DNA from: Scenedesmus sp. ARA3
Lineage: Eukaryota > Chlorophyta > Chlorophyceae > Sphaeropleales > Scenedesmaceae
Assembly (NCBI GenBank): GCA_004335835.1
Contig: RWJK01000355.1
Span: 248 to 18,168 of the forward strand
DNA: 17,921 nt
Direction: 5' to 3'
Below are positions 1 through 7,839 of this stretch, in pieces. Every line of letters starts with the position of its first letter. Within the stretch, counting starts at the first letter, position 1. The position numbers were made by a program, and so were the translations under genes. The notes below the pieces were generated by a model that saw nothing but the letters and a program-made list of their open reading frames with translations, did not search any database and was not told the origin of the DNA.

Positions 1-93
1 GCGGCGGCGGCAGGCACAGGCTCAGCGGCGGCTCCGGCAGCTGCTGCTGCGGCCGCCGCCGTGGCCGTGCTCACCTTGAATGTCTGTGTGTGA
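1..93. other. GC-rich probable coding edge, strand undecided
   Basis: The first 75 bases are much richer in G+C than what follows and are open on both strands. On + (frame 1) they read as an Ala-rich tail (AAAPAAAAAAA, then VAVLTLNVCV) ending at TGA 91-93. On - they read as an Ala/Pro-rich stretch that could begin after a CACACACAG acceptor near 83. A third reading is a short - strand first exon, ATG at 172-170 (MGGCSHFDAPTK...), ending at an AAG|GTGAGC donor at 75/74. This is probably the end or an exon of a gene lying mostly outside the window. No family is recognisable. Confidence 0.3.
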
Positions 94-199
94 GAGCCCT
101 AAGTTGACTTGTCACTTCCTCACGTACAGCAACCGCCTTCGTCGGAGCATCGAAATGGGAGCAGCCCCCCATCGGGATCCTGCCGCTTCATCAGAAGCG

Positions 200-272
200 G
201 CCCGGTTAGCTCAGTCGGTAGAGCGCAAGGCTCTTAACCTTGTGGTCGTGGGTTCGAGCCCCACATCGGGCG
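200..272 (+). tRNA. tRNA-Lys(CUU): tRNA-Lys, anticodon CUU, no intron
   Basis: A full cloverleaf folds by eye. The acceptor stem pairs 200-206 with 265-271 (one G-U pair), with discriminator G272. The D stem is GCTC 209-212 with GAGC 221-224. The anticodon stem is CAAGG 226-230 with CCTTG 238-242, and the 7-base loop CTCTTAA carries CTT at 233-235. The T stem is GTGGG 248-252 with CCCAC 260-264, loop TTCGAGC. Internal Pol III box A (TAGCTCAGTCG) and box B (GGTTCGAGCCC) are intact. No CCA is encoded, as expected for a eukaryotic nuclear tRNA. The sequence closely follows the usual eukaryotic tRNA-Lys(CUU). Confidence 0.97.
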
Positions 273-1603
273 ATCGATTTTGCACCCTGGGGTTTTGAAA
301 CCGACAGGTCATCACCACACCTGGGGCACCGCACTTTTGCTGTGGTGCTGCCTGGTGCCACCCCTGGGACGGCTGTGGGCAAAACCCGCCCTGGTGGTGT
401 GACCAGGGAGCAGCACATGCACCTTTTTCCCTCTTGCCCATGCTGACACACCTCCAGCGGCGGTTGCACAGGCTGCGCAGACCTGTCAGGTCAGGCCAGT
501 CAGTGAAGTGTGGTACCCGAGGACCTTACAGGCGAATGCACAGTGCTCAGGGACAGCCTTGCAGTCTGCACAACATGCTGCTGTCACAATCCGTGCAAGC
601 ATAATATGCTTCATACATCAACTTGTAAAGTGACGCCTGCCCTTTTCAGGCAAGTACATCATGGCTTGCAGCCACAAGCCTTGAGCCCCTGAGTGCAGAG
701 CCACAAACCCCATGTTCCTTCAACAGCATTTTCAAGCCTGGACGTGCTGTTGACAGCACTTGCTGCCAGCGCCTGGCACCTGCTTTGCTGCGCCCACTGC
801 AGCAGACCTACTGCACTGCTGCGGCAGGTCTCAGTAGTGCCAGGATATTTGCCACTTACGAGCACAGTCAGAGCACACACACATACCATGCCAAATAGCT
901 TTCCATGGCCCATACCAGCGGCTGAGTGGTGCGGCCCCACGCATCAGCAACACCTCTGCACAGCAGGTGCCTGCACAATGTGTGCCACACGGGCTGTCTG
1001 CAGCTGCCACACGTCAGAACACATTGCTGTGTGTTAACGCAACATAGCTACAGCGACATGGGAAAGTATACAAGCTGGCATATGCTGAGCCGCAATGCCA
1101 AGTGCCTCATGCCTGCTGCATGCTCAAAGGCTGACCAGCCATTGCATGCACATAATTTGCAGCATGCAGCATGCAGCAGCAGCAGCAGCAGAGTCAGTGT
1201 CATTGCCTGCTGTTGGCTGTGACACTTCATGTAACACTTTGCACAGCAGGCTTGCGCAACACAATGAGACACCGTGCAGCGCTGTTGACTCAAGGAGACA
1301 ACCAAAAACCTGCTAGAATTGTTGAATATTTGAGGAGGTTGTGCACGCATACTGCAACTAAATAGAGCATCATAACCGCCACAGTCAGCACCACAGCTTG
1401 TTCGAAGGACAGCTTGCCGTTGCTCCTCCTGCTGCTGCTGAGCAGCCAGTCACATGTTTTTTTGTGCTGCTGCGCATCACAAGTCATGGTCCAGCTGACC
1501 AGGCCCCAAAACTGCCAGCTGCTGCGATAGCAAGTACTCCCCTCCAGCAGGACGTTGGCTAAGCACTTTCTTGATCTGCGTGCTCTGTCCAGGCAGCCAG
1601 CCA
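273..1603. other. Intergenic, no gene recognised
   Basis: About 1.3 kb between the tRNA and the stop codon of the DUF493 gene. Open frames of 60-130 codons occur on both strands, but they overlap one another, show no family motif and have no convincing splice structure. The right part should hold the 3' UTR of the DUF493 gene (transcribed leftward). A short interrupted CAG run lies near 1175-1192. Nothing else is supportable. Confidence 0.6.
278..281 (+). terminator. Pol III T-tract terminator of tRNA-Lys
   Basis: TTTT begins six bases after the end of the mature tRNA, the minimal RNA polymerase III termination signal at its usual distance. Confidence 0.7.
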
Positions 1604-2952
1604 TCACATGTACCACTTCAGCCGCTGATCTTCCCGCATTTTGTTGAACACTGCTACTACCTGCAAGCAATCAAACACAGCATATGTGCTCAGCATCAAG
1701 TGGGCACTTAATGTTCGCACTGCGCTAACTATCACACAACTGCCTTGCTGAGTCACAACTGGCGACGCACAGCCTGGCGACGCACAGCATGACAAGGTTA
1801 GTTGGGCTGATTCTACGCCACCTGGTCAGCTCTCATGAAACAGCTGTTGCCTTGTCAAGTAGCAGCACTGTAACCTAATTAGAAGACTGTGCAAACCACA
1901 CCAGCTTAACTGCAACAAATTTCATGCTGCCGCCGTGAACGCTGCCACTGCTGCTACTGCTGCTGCCGCTGCTGCTGCTGCTGCTGCTGCTGCCTCACCT
2001 GGTCGGCGTCCTGCACCCACACCGGCCCAATGCGCACTGACACATACTTGCCGCCAGATGACGGCCGCTGTGAAACACACTCCACGTGTACTGACCCCAC
2101 CACGCCCTCAACTGCCGCCAGCATGGTGGCTTTGAAATCATCGCCGCCTGTGCCTATGGCTGTGAATGTGCGCTGCCCTGGGTACTTGTTGACCTGAGGG
2201 TGCAGAGAGCGCAGAAGGAGCGGGATGCGCACGACTTCAACCATTGCCAAGGTCATCAAACTGGCGCCAGGCTGTGCTACATTTGATCCCAAATCAGCTG
2301 ATTGTGCAACTGCTGTAATGACGCACCAAGCGCATGCCCGAGTCCTCAACTGCTGGTACTCTGCCGCTGGACGTTCTTGCAGCTAGCAAGTGCTTGCTGC
2401 ATGTGGCCAGGGGCAGCAGCAGCATGGACAAGTGTAGCCTCACTGTGACTGTGTCATATGTCATGCTGTTGCGACAGCTGGCTTGAAAGCCGATGCTGCC
2501 GAAACACCCCTGCTACCCGCGCAGCTGCAGTTGTGTGCCAAATGTGACAATCTGCTCCACACGCTTCCTGCACACCTGCGCACCTTTTTGTCAATCCTGC
2601 GCCACTCTGCTTCCGACACAAACGCCTTGAAGCCTAAGTCCCCTAGTGAACCTCCTGAGCTGCTAGGCTTATCATCTGCTGGGAGCGCTGCAGCAGTGAA
2701 GAAGGCGCATCGACATATGCTGCATCAGATGGACGTTAAGCGTTTGCATGTGGAAGTTTGCAACATGGGCAATCAGCATGTCGTGACAGCAACTGTGACA
2801 CATGCTACCTCAGCCGCTGGCGAGCCCACTGACAGTTGGGGGAGGAGCTGTGAAGGATACACAATTCCAAACAAGTTTCTTTGTATGTACAATGTGCTGT
2901 CCTGCATGGTGCCCCCTCAACACATGCAAACAGCTGCTGCAAGTAGAGCTGG

Positions 2953-2984
<32 letters not shown>

Positions 2985-3215
2985 TTGCAGCTCCTCCTGA
3001 CTCTGACACATCTGTGATGTGTGTGTGCAGCAGCGACAATCGACTCATGCCCTTATTTAAACGATTGCTGTGCTTTCCAGCTCACCATCACTCTCCTGTG
3101 ATGCATGCACCCTGCATGGTCGTGTGGTCCTGAGCAGTGGCGCCAGCTGGTGGCGCCTGCACGGCTGTGCCTGCAAGCTGCTATGCAACCGCTGTTGACC
3201 CGCTACTAATGCCAT
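1604..3215 (-). CDS. DUF493 (YbeD-like) protein, probably chloroplast-targeted, 4 exons
   Basis: Exons on the - strand are 3215-3086, 2687-2584, 2193-1999 and 1660-1604 (phases 1, 0, 0), giving 161 residues. Residues 1-40 (MALVAGQQRL..., rich in Arg/Ser/Gln, few acids, ending RVHAS) look like a chloroplast transit peptide. A Ser/Gly linker follows, then the DUF493 domain at about 75-161. Its conserved blocks are KYPGQRTFTAIGTGGDDF, SSGGKYVSVRIGPVW and the C-terminal VFNKMREDQRLKWYM. DUF493/YbeD proteins are small ferredoxin-like-fold proteins of unknown biochemical role; plants and algae carry plastid copies. ATG 3215 is the first in its frame; only a TTG lies upstream in the same open frame. 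Donors are G|GTGAGC, AAG|GTGCGC and CAG|GTGAGG. An extra Ala/Thr-rich exon at about 3011-2922 could be included but needs a weak donor. The gene is divergent from the NDUFAF8-like gene. The family call is firm; the first intron is less so. Confidence 0.88.
1948..1993. repeat. CTG/CAG tract just inside the last intron of the DUF493 gene
   Basis: An imperfect triplet run (CTG on +, CAG on the transcribed sense) starts right after the GTGAGG donor of exon 3. Read through, it would encode polyglutamine. It is intronic because the next exon restores the conserved DUF493 C-terminus in phase. Confidence 0.8.
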
Positions 3216-3591
3216 GTCTGCTGTTCCAATGCGTGTCAACTGGCGGCAGCAGCACCAGCCTTGACTTCTGCCGATGTGAACAGCTTTTTGTACGTGTTGA
3301 AGAGGGCTCTGCGCACTTGAAACGTGCCACTTTGAGATGAAAACTGTTGATTATCACTCCATCAAGCCGTACTGCTGTTTTCGGCAACAAACCTCAATAT
3401 GCAAGTAACACGAAGTTCACTAGGGCACAAGTTGTGCTACAGCCGCATGGAGTAAGCTACGCGCAAACCACACGGCTTTATGATAGCACTCTGATCATTT
3501 TGTTAGCTTTCTGAACCTGCTACCACCGCACAGCCAAGGCTGCCTCACTGCTGCCAGCACCTGTGCTGCTGCATGCACTGAACTCACTGCG
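3216..3591. promoter_or_regulatory. Shared upstream region of a divergent gene pair
   Basis: These 376 bases separate the start of the DUF493 gene (leftward) from the start of the NDUFAF8-like gene (rightward), so both promoters and 5' UTRs must lie here unless unseen 5' exons exist. No clear TATA box or known operator was recognised. The role is inferred from gene layout only. Confidence 0.45.
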
Positions 3592-4443
3592 ATGCCACCA
3601 CAGCAGAACGCTGCTGGCACCAACTCGGACCGATACATGCGAGCGTTCGCCTCAAGCCTGGCTGCCTGCTCTGCTCAGGTGCAACGCAGTCACAACAGCA
3701 GCAACCGCGGCAGCAGCAGTGGCGATGGCAGCAGCAACTCCTGGCAGTGCAGGCAGCTGCAACTGACACAGCATGCTGTTGTGCAGGCTCAAGCATATGG
3801 CAAGTGCCTGTCTGATCGACTACCAGAGGTGAGCTGCGGCTGTGCTGTGCATGCTCCCTAGCAAATAACTCAATGCGCACCATGTGGCTGGTACCCAGCA
3901 CTGCCAGAAAGCAAGACCATGTGTGCATTTGGCAAGATGTACGCGTGTGGCTGGCAGCTTTACGCTGCTTTCAGGTGGCAGCACAGCTGATCAGTTTCTG
4001 TTGGCGTGCAGGTTGAGAAAGGCTGCTGCCAGAGAGAGTTTCAGTCTCTGAAGCAGTGCTTTGTGAAGGAGGTGAGCTGGGGTCAAATGCCAAAGGACGC
4101 ATTTATACAGTAAATGCATGATCACGCACCTAAAAAATGCATAGCTGCTGGGCCTGTGTGACAGCAGGTGGCTGCCATGCAGACACGTGTCTGTTGCAAG
4201 CGATTTGCTGCTTTTAGTTCAAGCGATGCAATCGCCTGGCATTCTCAGCAGGGCAAGGTGGGGAAGGGAAGACAGGAAATTGTGCTTGCTTTCCAGCTGC
4301 TGCTCCGTGTGCTGCTACCTGTGCTGCCATCTGCTGTCGCCGCAGTTCAAAGCACGCAAAAGGGGCTAAGCAAGCGGCTGCCTTGTGCACTGCTTCCCAG
4401 CTACTTGCCTTACAGCAGCAGTAGCAGTGGTTGGCCAGTGTGA
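3592..4443 (+). CDS. NDUFAF8: Twin CX9C protein, NDUFAF8-like complex I assembly factor
   Basis: Exons 3592-3678, 3787-3828 and 4012-4071 join in phase 0 through CAG|GTGCAA, GAG|GTGAGC and GAG|GTGAGC donors and CAG acceptors. They give a 63-residue core with two CX9C motifs: C26 to C36 (CSAQAQAYGKC) and C49 to C59 (CQREFQSLKQC). Twin CX9C helical hairpins are oxidised in the mitochondrial intermembrane space. The pattern LAAC...AQAYGKC...CQREFQSLKQCF matches human NDUFAF8, which works with NDUFAF5 in complex I assembly. A fourth exon begins at 4168 after an ACAGCAG acceptor (VAAMQTRVCC...). It stays open to TGA 4441-4443 but may be spliced earlier, for instance at AAG|GTGGGG (4257/4258), so the C-terminus is uncertain. 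ATG 3592 is chosen as the first in frame; M16 is an alternative. SEN2 follows about 100 bases later on the same strand. Confidence 0.8.
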
Positions 4444-4498
4444 CACGCAAGCACAGGGCTCAACACAGCACAGCAGAGCGTAAGCAGCCCGGCACAAA

Positions 4499-4503
<5 letters not shown>

Positions 4504-4545
<42 letters not shown>
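4504..4545 (+). repeat. (CAG)14 in the SEN2 leader
   Basis: Fourteen uninterrupted CAG units end four bases before the chosen ATG of SEN2, so the tract would lie in the 5' UTR. In the SEN2 frame it reads as AGC (Ser). If translation began upstream, it would add a serine run. Confidence 0.85.
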
Positions 4546-4548
<3 letters not shown>

Positions 4549-4549
4549 G

Positions 4550-5289
4550 ATGCCGAAGTTCAAGCGCCAGCTAGTGCCTGGCGAGTACCTGACAGCAGCA
4601 GACATGCTGCACACCCTGGGCCAGCAGCAGCTGGTGGCAGCAGCACTGCAGAGCACCATCGTGCTAGCAGCAGAGCCGGCTGTTGCGTGGCTGCTGGACC
4701 GCTGCTGCGTTGGCAGACCCGTGCCCAATGCAGCTGCCACTGGTGATAATGACGGCGTTGATCACAGCAGCAGCAACAGCAGCAGCACGGCTCAGTTGGC
4801 TGCTGCTGCAGCTGCTGCTGGTGTGAACAGGGCTTCCCAGGAGGTGCTGCTGCAGTTTGAGCAGCATCAGATGCAGCAGCTGGCTAGGAAGCAGCGCAGG
4901 GCACGGCGCACACCTAGCTATGTGGTGACAGCAGGCATCACGGCACCAGCAGCAACCTCAGGACAACAAGCAGAAGCAGCAGCTGCTGCTGCTGCTGCTG
5001 CTGCTACAGAGGCAGCGCAGGAGCTGGATGTGCAACCAGATGAGGATCCAGGGGCAGCAGCAGCAGACACAGCAGATGTTGATGAGGGGGGCTTGGCAGT
5101 TGACGGCGAGGCTGGCAATGGTTGCCCTGCTGGATCGCATTCAGACCCAGAGTGCGGCCTGCCCGTGAACGAAGAAGAGCTGCAGCAGCTGCAGCTGGTG
5201 CAGCTGTCCTGCCAGGAAGCATTCTTCTTGGCACATGTCCTCAACTGCTGCAGTGTGTTTGTCACGCAGCAAGACGTAGCGCAGGAAGG

Positions 5290-5336
<47 letters not shown>

Positions 5337-5369
5337 TTGTAGCGCGGGAGAAGCAGTCACAAGCTCAAG

Positions 5370-5426
<57 letters not shown>

Positions 5427-6025
5427 TGCAAGGGCCGCTGGCGCCAGCGGAGCTATGGCGCTGGTGCTGCAGCGCTGCCCCAGGTGGTGCGCTGCAGTTT
5501 GTGTCGCGCTACGCAGCGTACAAGCACTTCCGCAGCAAGGGCTGGCTGCCGCTGCCTGGGCTGCTGTATGGCGCTGACTATGCACTGTACAAGCTGCATC
5601 CGGAGTGGGCACACTCGGACTTCCTGGTGATGGTGATGGTGGAGCGGCCTGCTGCTGCTGTTGGAGAGGCTGCTGCTGTCACGGTAGCAGCAGGGGAGGC
5701 ATCTGATGCAGCAGGGCAGCAGGACCACCAGCAGCAGCAGCAGCGGGCGGTGAATGATTGCAGCGGCAGTGGGAGTAGTGGAGAGCAGCGGCAGTTTGTG
5801 CTGCAGGTGTGCGATGCTGCCAGCTCCACCCGGCTGACTTGGCTGGATGCGCACATCATGCAGCGGCTGGCACGCCAGGTGCTGAAGCAGCTGCTGCTGC
5901 TGTACGTGGTGATTCCACAAGGTCTGGAGCTAGGCAGCTTGGAGTGCATGCAGCAGCTGACAGTGCGGGAGGTGCTGCTGCAGCGCTGGGTGCCAAGCGA
6001 GCACCGAGAAGATGGCAAGGCCTAA
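4550..6025 (+). CDS. SEN2: tRNA-splicing endonuclease catalytic subunit SEN2 (TSEN2), single exon
   Basis: 491 residues in one exon. SEN2 is one of two catalytic subunits of the tetrameric tRNA-splicing endonuclease and cuts the 5' splice site of intron-containing pre-tRNAs. The N-terminal endonuclease fold is split: a segment near 20-60 (LVAALQSTIV...CCVGRPVP) and LSCQEAFFLAHVLNCCSVF at 219-237. The C-terminal nuclease domain starts at ELWRWCC and contains AYKHFRSKGWLPLPG, YGADYALY and HSDFLV, ending ECMQQLTVREVLLQRWV. By alignment with the archaeal/yeast triad, the catalytic residues are Y347, H355 and K446. The Tyr-His spacing of 8 is as in yeast. Odd features are Q248-262 and Q275-292 runs between the two domains, an Ala/Gln-rich acidic stretch at about 130-200, and a roughly 60-residue low-complexity insertion between H355 and K446. 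All neighbours are intron-rich, so one exon is unusual. The in-frame polyQ stretch could be a retained intron, but nothing forces this. Confidence 0.93.
5291..5425 (+). repeat. Two coding (CAG)n tracts, polyglutamine in SEN2
   Basis: 5291-5335 encodes 15 glutamines and 5372-5425 encodes 18, separated by a short charged spacer (LVAREKQSQAQE). Codons are almost all CAG with one CAA, the pattern of recent triplet expansion. They fall exactly where the two conserved SEN2 domains are joined in other species. Confidence 0.92.
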
Positions 6026-6273
6026 GAGGCTTTGGACGATGGGAGTGTGCACAAGCGCCTCTGTCGAATGGTCTTTTTGAGGCAGTTGCCAGCCAGGGGT
6101 TATGGTGGCCAGCTGGTTGAGGGTTTCTGCAGTGGGTAACACTGCTGAGTAGGCAAGCTAGCTCTTGCCTTTTTCCAGGGCCTGTGGTAGCTCTGCTGGT
6201 GAACACAACTTCCGTGTCTCTTACTTGCTTTTACTTTTGCGTCACGACTTCCTATCAGCTCTGCATGACATAG

Positions 6274-7698
6274 ATGGGATTCTTCGACTTCTTGAGGCCC
6301 GCCCAGCGCAGCACAGCAAAGGCACCCGGGGAAAACAATCGCCTATTAGTGATTCCGGTTGACGAGACCAAGCAGTCCCTGCATGCGCTGGAGTGGGCCA
6401 TTGGCAACGTGTACAAACAGGAGACAGACCAGCTGCACTTGCTTTCGGTGGTGCCGAGAGTAGCAGGGCCTTACCCAGCGGAGGTGATTATGATCTACAA
6501 CTTGCCATTTGATGTGTAGTTTGATGTTCCGGCAAATTTCACGGAGCACATGCTACTGCTGGGCAGTTGCAGCACCTGCTGCTGACTACACCTGTAGCTG
6601 GGCCTGGATCTGCTTCTTGCCTGTCTCTAAACTATCCCTGAACGTTGCAGATCGTGGAGACTGACGTCCCAGCGGCTGCATCTTCAGCTGTGAAGGCCTG
6701 GCGGTCAGAGCAGCATGCACGGGAAGCAGAGACCCTGGCGCTGCTGACGTACATGCAGCATGCTGCCTTGAATTTAGGGGTACGTGCACACAATGAGAAG
6801 CGCCGCCATAGCAAAAGCAGGTTGATTGAGCCTAGTAATGGGTTGCAGCTGTGTGCAGCTGCTCGAGCACAGCTTGCACTTTATGCTTACCTGCAGTGAC
6901 TATGTGCGCTGTCACCTGGGTGACTCACACAGGCATGCAGACTCCAGGAGCTGCTGCAGCTGGTGCACATACTACTTGTACCGCATGACGCATCATTAAG
7001 AACCGTGACTTCAAGCATCAGGACAGTGGTGAGCTACGGCAGCAGTAGTCAAAGGTCCAACGTGCACTGTGTGTTCACTCACTCACGCAGTGCAAGTCAC
7101 CATCGTGACCTGCCATCACACCAGCCGCGGCAGCTGTGGTCAGCCTTATCATTCAGCATCTAACATCACTGCTGCCTCTGCCCTCTACTGTTGTCCACTT
7201 CCCCTGCACGCTTTCCTCCTCCTGCCCTCCCAGGTGAAGCCAGGCAGCATCAGGGTTGCCGCCCGCACAGCCACTGGCGGTGCCAGTGGCGTGGGCGCGT
7301 CTGTGGCTGACTACGTGCTGGAGGCCAATGCAGACATGGTGGTGCTGGGCAGCAGGGGGCTGCACGGCTGGCAGCGGTGAGGGCAAGGCGGCTGCAGCCT
7401 GTTTCCTGCAAGCTGTTTCCTGCAAGCTGTTTCCTGCAAGCTGTTTCCTGCAAGCTTTTTCTTGCATGCTGTTCAGCCACTATCCAGCTGCTGGGAACGT
7501 GCCCTGCTCCGCTCAGCAGGCTGCTGCATACGTAGCCCGCGCGCATACTAGGCTGCGCTACCCTGCACTTGTTGACGCCCCAGCACGCAGCTGTCATTGC
7601 GGTGCTGTCAAAGTCGTGCAGAACTGGTTGTTCGTTCGCAGGTTGTTGTTCATCCAGCCTGTCAGGTGTGACCTGTGTACCAAAGTGCAACCCAATCA

Positions 7699-7734
<36 letters not shown>

Positions 7735-7839
7735 AGGCACGTGCAGAACCTGCTGGGCTTTGGCAGTGTGAGCTACTACACCATGCTGCGCGTGCCTTGC
7801 CCGGTGGTGGTCGTCAAGCACGAGGATGCCACAGACTGA
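6274..7839 (+). CDS. Universal stress protein (UspA domain), 4 exons
   Basis: Exons 6274-6513, 6651-6779, 7234-7376 and 7737-7839 give 204 residues. The last junction splits an Arg codon (CG|G) and restores HGWQRHVQNLLGFGSVSYY. The UspA fold is seen as RLLVIPVDETKQSLHALEWA (first strand with the conserved Asp), a helix, then ADYVLEANADMVVLGSRG and the final strand CPVVVVKH. The nucleotide loop is G-x2-G followed by GS, but with 14 instead of the canonical 9 intervening residues. USPs are small, usually soluble dimers; members with this loop often bind ATP. The family is linked to stress tolerance, but the specific role is unknown. The first donor is uncertain: GAT|GTGTAG (6513/6514) is chosen, GAG|GTGATT (6483/6484) is also in phase. 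Exon 2 joins 7234 directly (LNLG|VKPGSI); a small exon near 6947-6961 could lie between. It starts 248 bases after SEN2. Confidence 0.9.
7399..7468 (+). repeat. 14-bp tandem repeat in USP intron 3
   Basis: Four perfect copies of CTGTTTCCTGCAAG (7399-7412, 7413-7426, 7427-7440, 7441-7454) are followed by a degenerate fifth copy (7455-7468). There are no spacers, so this is a minisatellite and not a CRISPR array. Confidence 0.95.
7704..7730 (+). repeat. (CTG)9 forming the acceptor tract of USP intron 3
   Basis: Nine CTG units run into TTGCAG at 7731-7736, the acceptor of the last USP exon. The CTG run takes the place of the normal polypyrimidine tract. Confidence 0.9.

Noticed and set aside
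206..469. Open frames overlapping the tRNA on -
   Set aside because: They run through the tRNA-Lys gene and its terminator and show no protein motif.
2922..3011. Possible extra exon in DUF493 intron 1 (Ala/Thr-rich)
   Set aside because: Phase would fit only with a weak ATGT|GTTGAG donor. Direct joining of 3086 to 2687 is simpler and also in phase. Kept as an alternative only.
2483..3133. 216-codon open frame on +
   Set aside because: It lies opposite the DUF493 gene. The - strand exon at 2687-2584 joins in phase to conserved DUF493 sequence, while the + frame has no motif and contains a repeat-derived Val/Ala run.
5122..5612. Polyalanine-rich frames overlapping SEN2 on both strands
   Set aside because: CAG tracts stay open in all frames (Gln, Ala, Ser or Leu, Cys). 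Only the SEN2 frame carries conserved flanking domains.
7399..7468. CRISPR-like regular repeat
   Set aside because: The units are contiguous 14-mers without spacers, in an intron of a eukaryotic gene.
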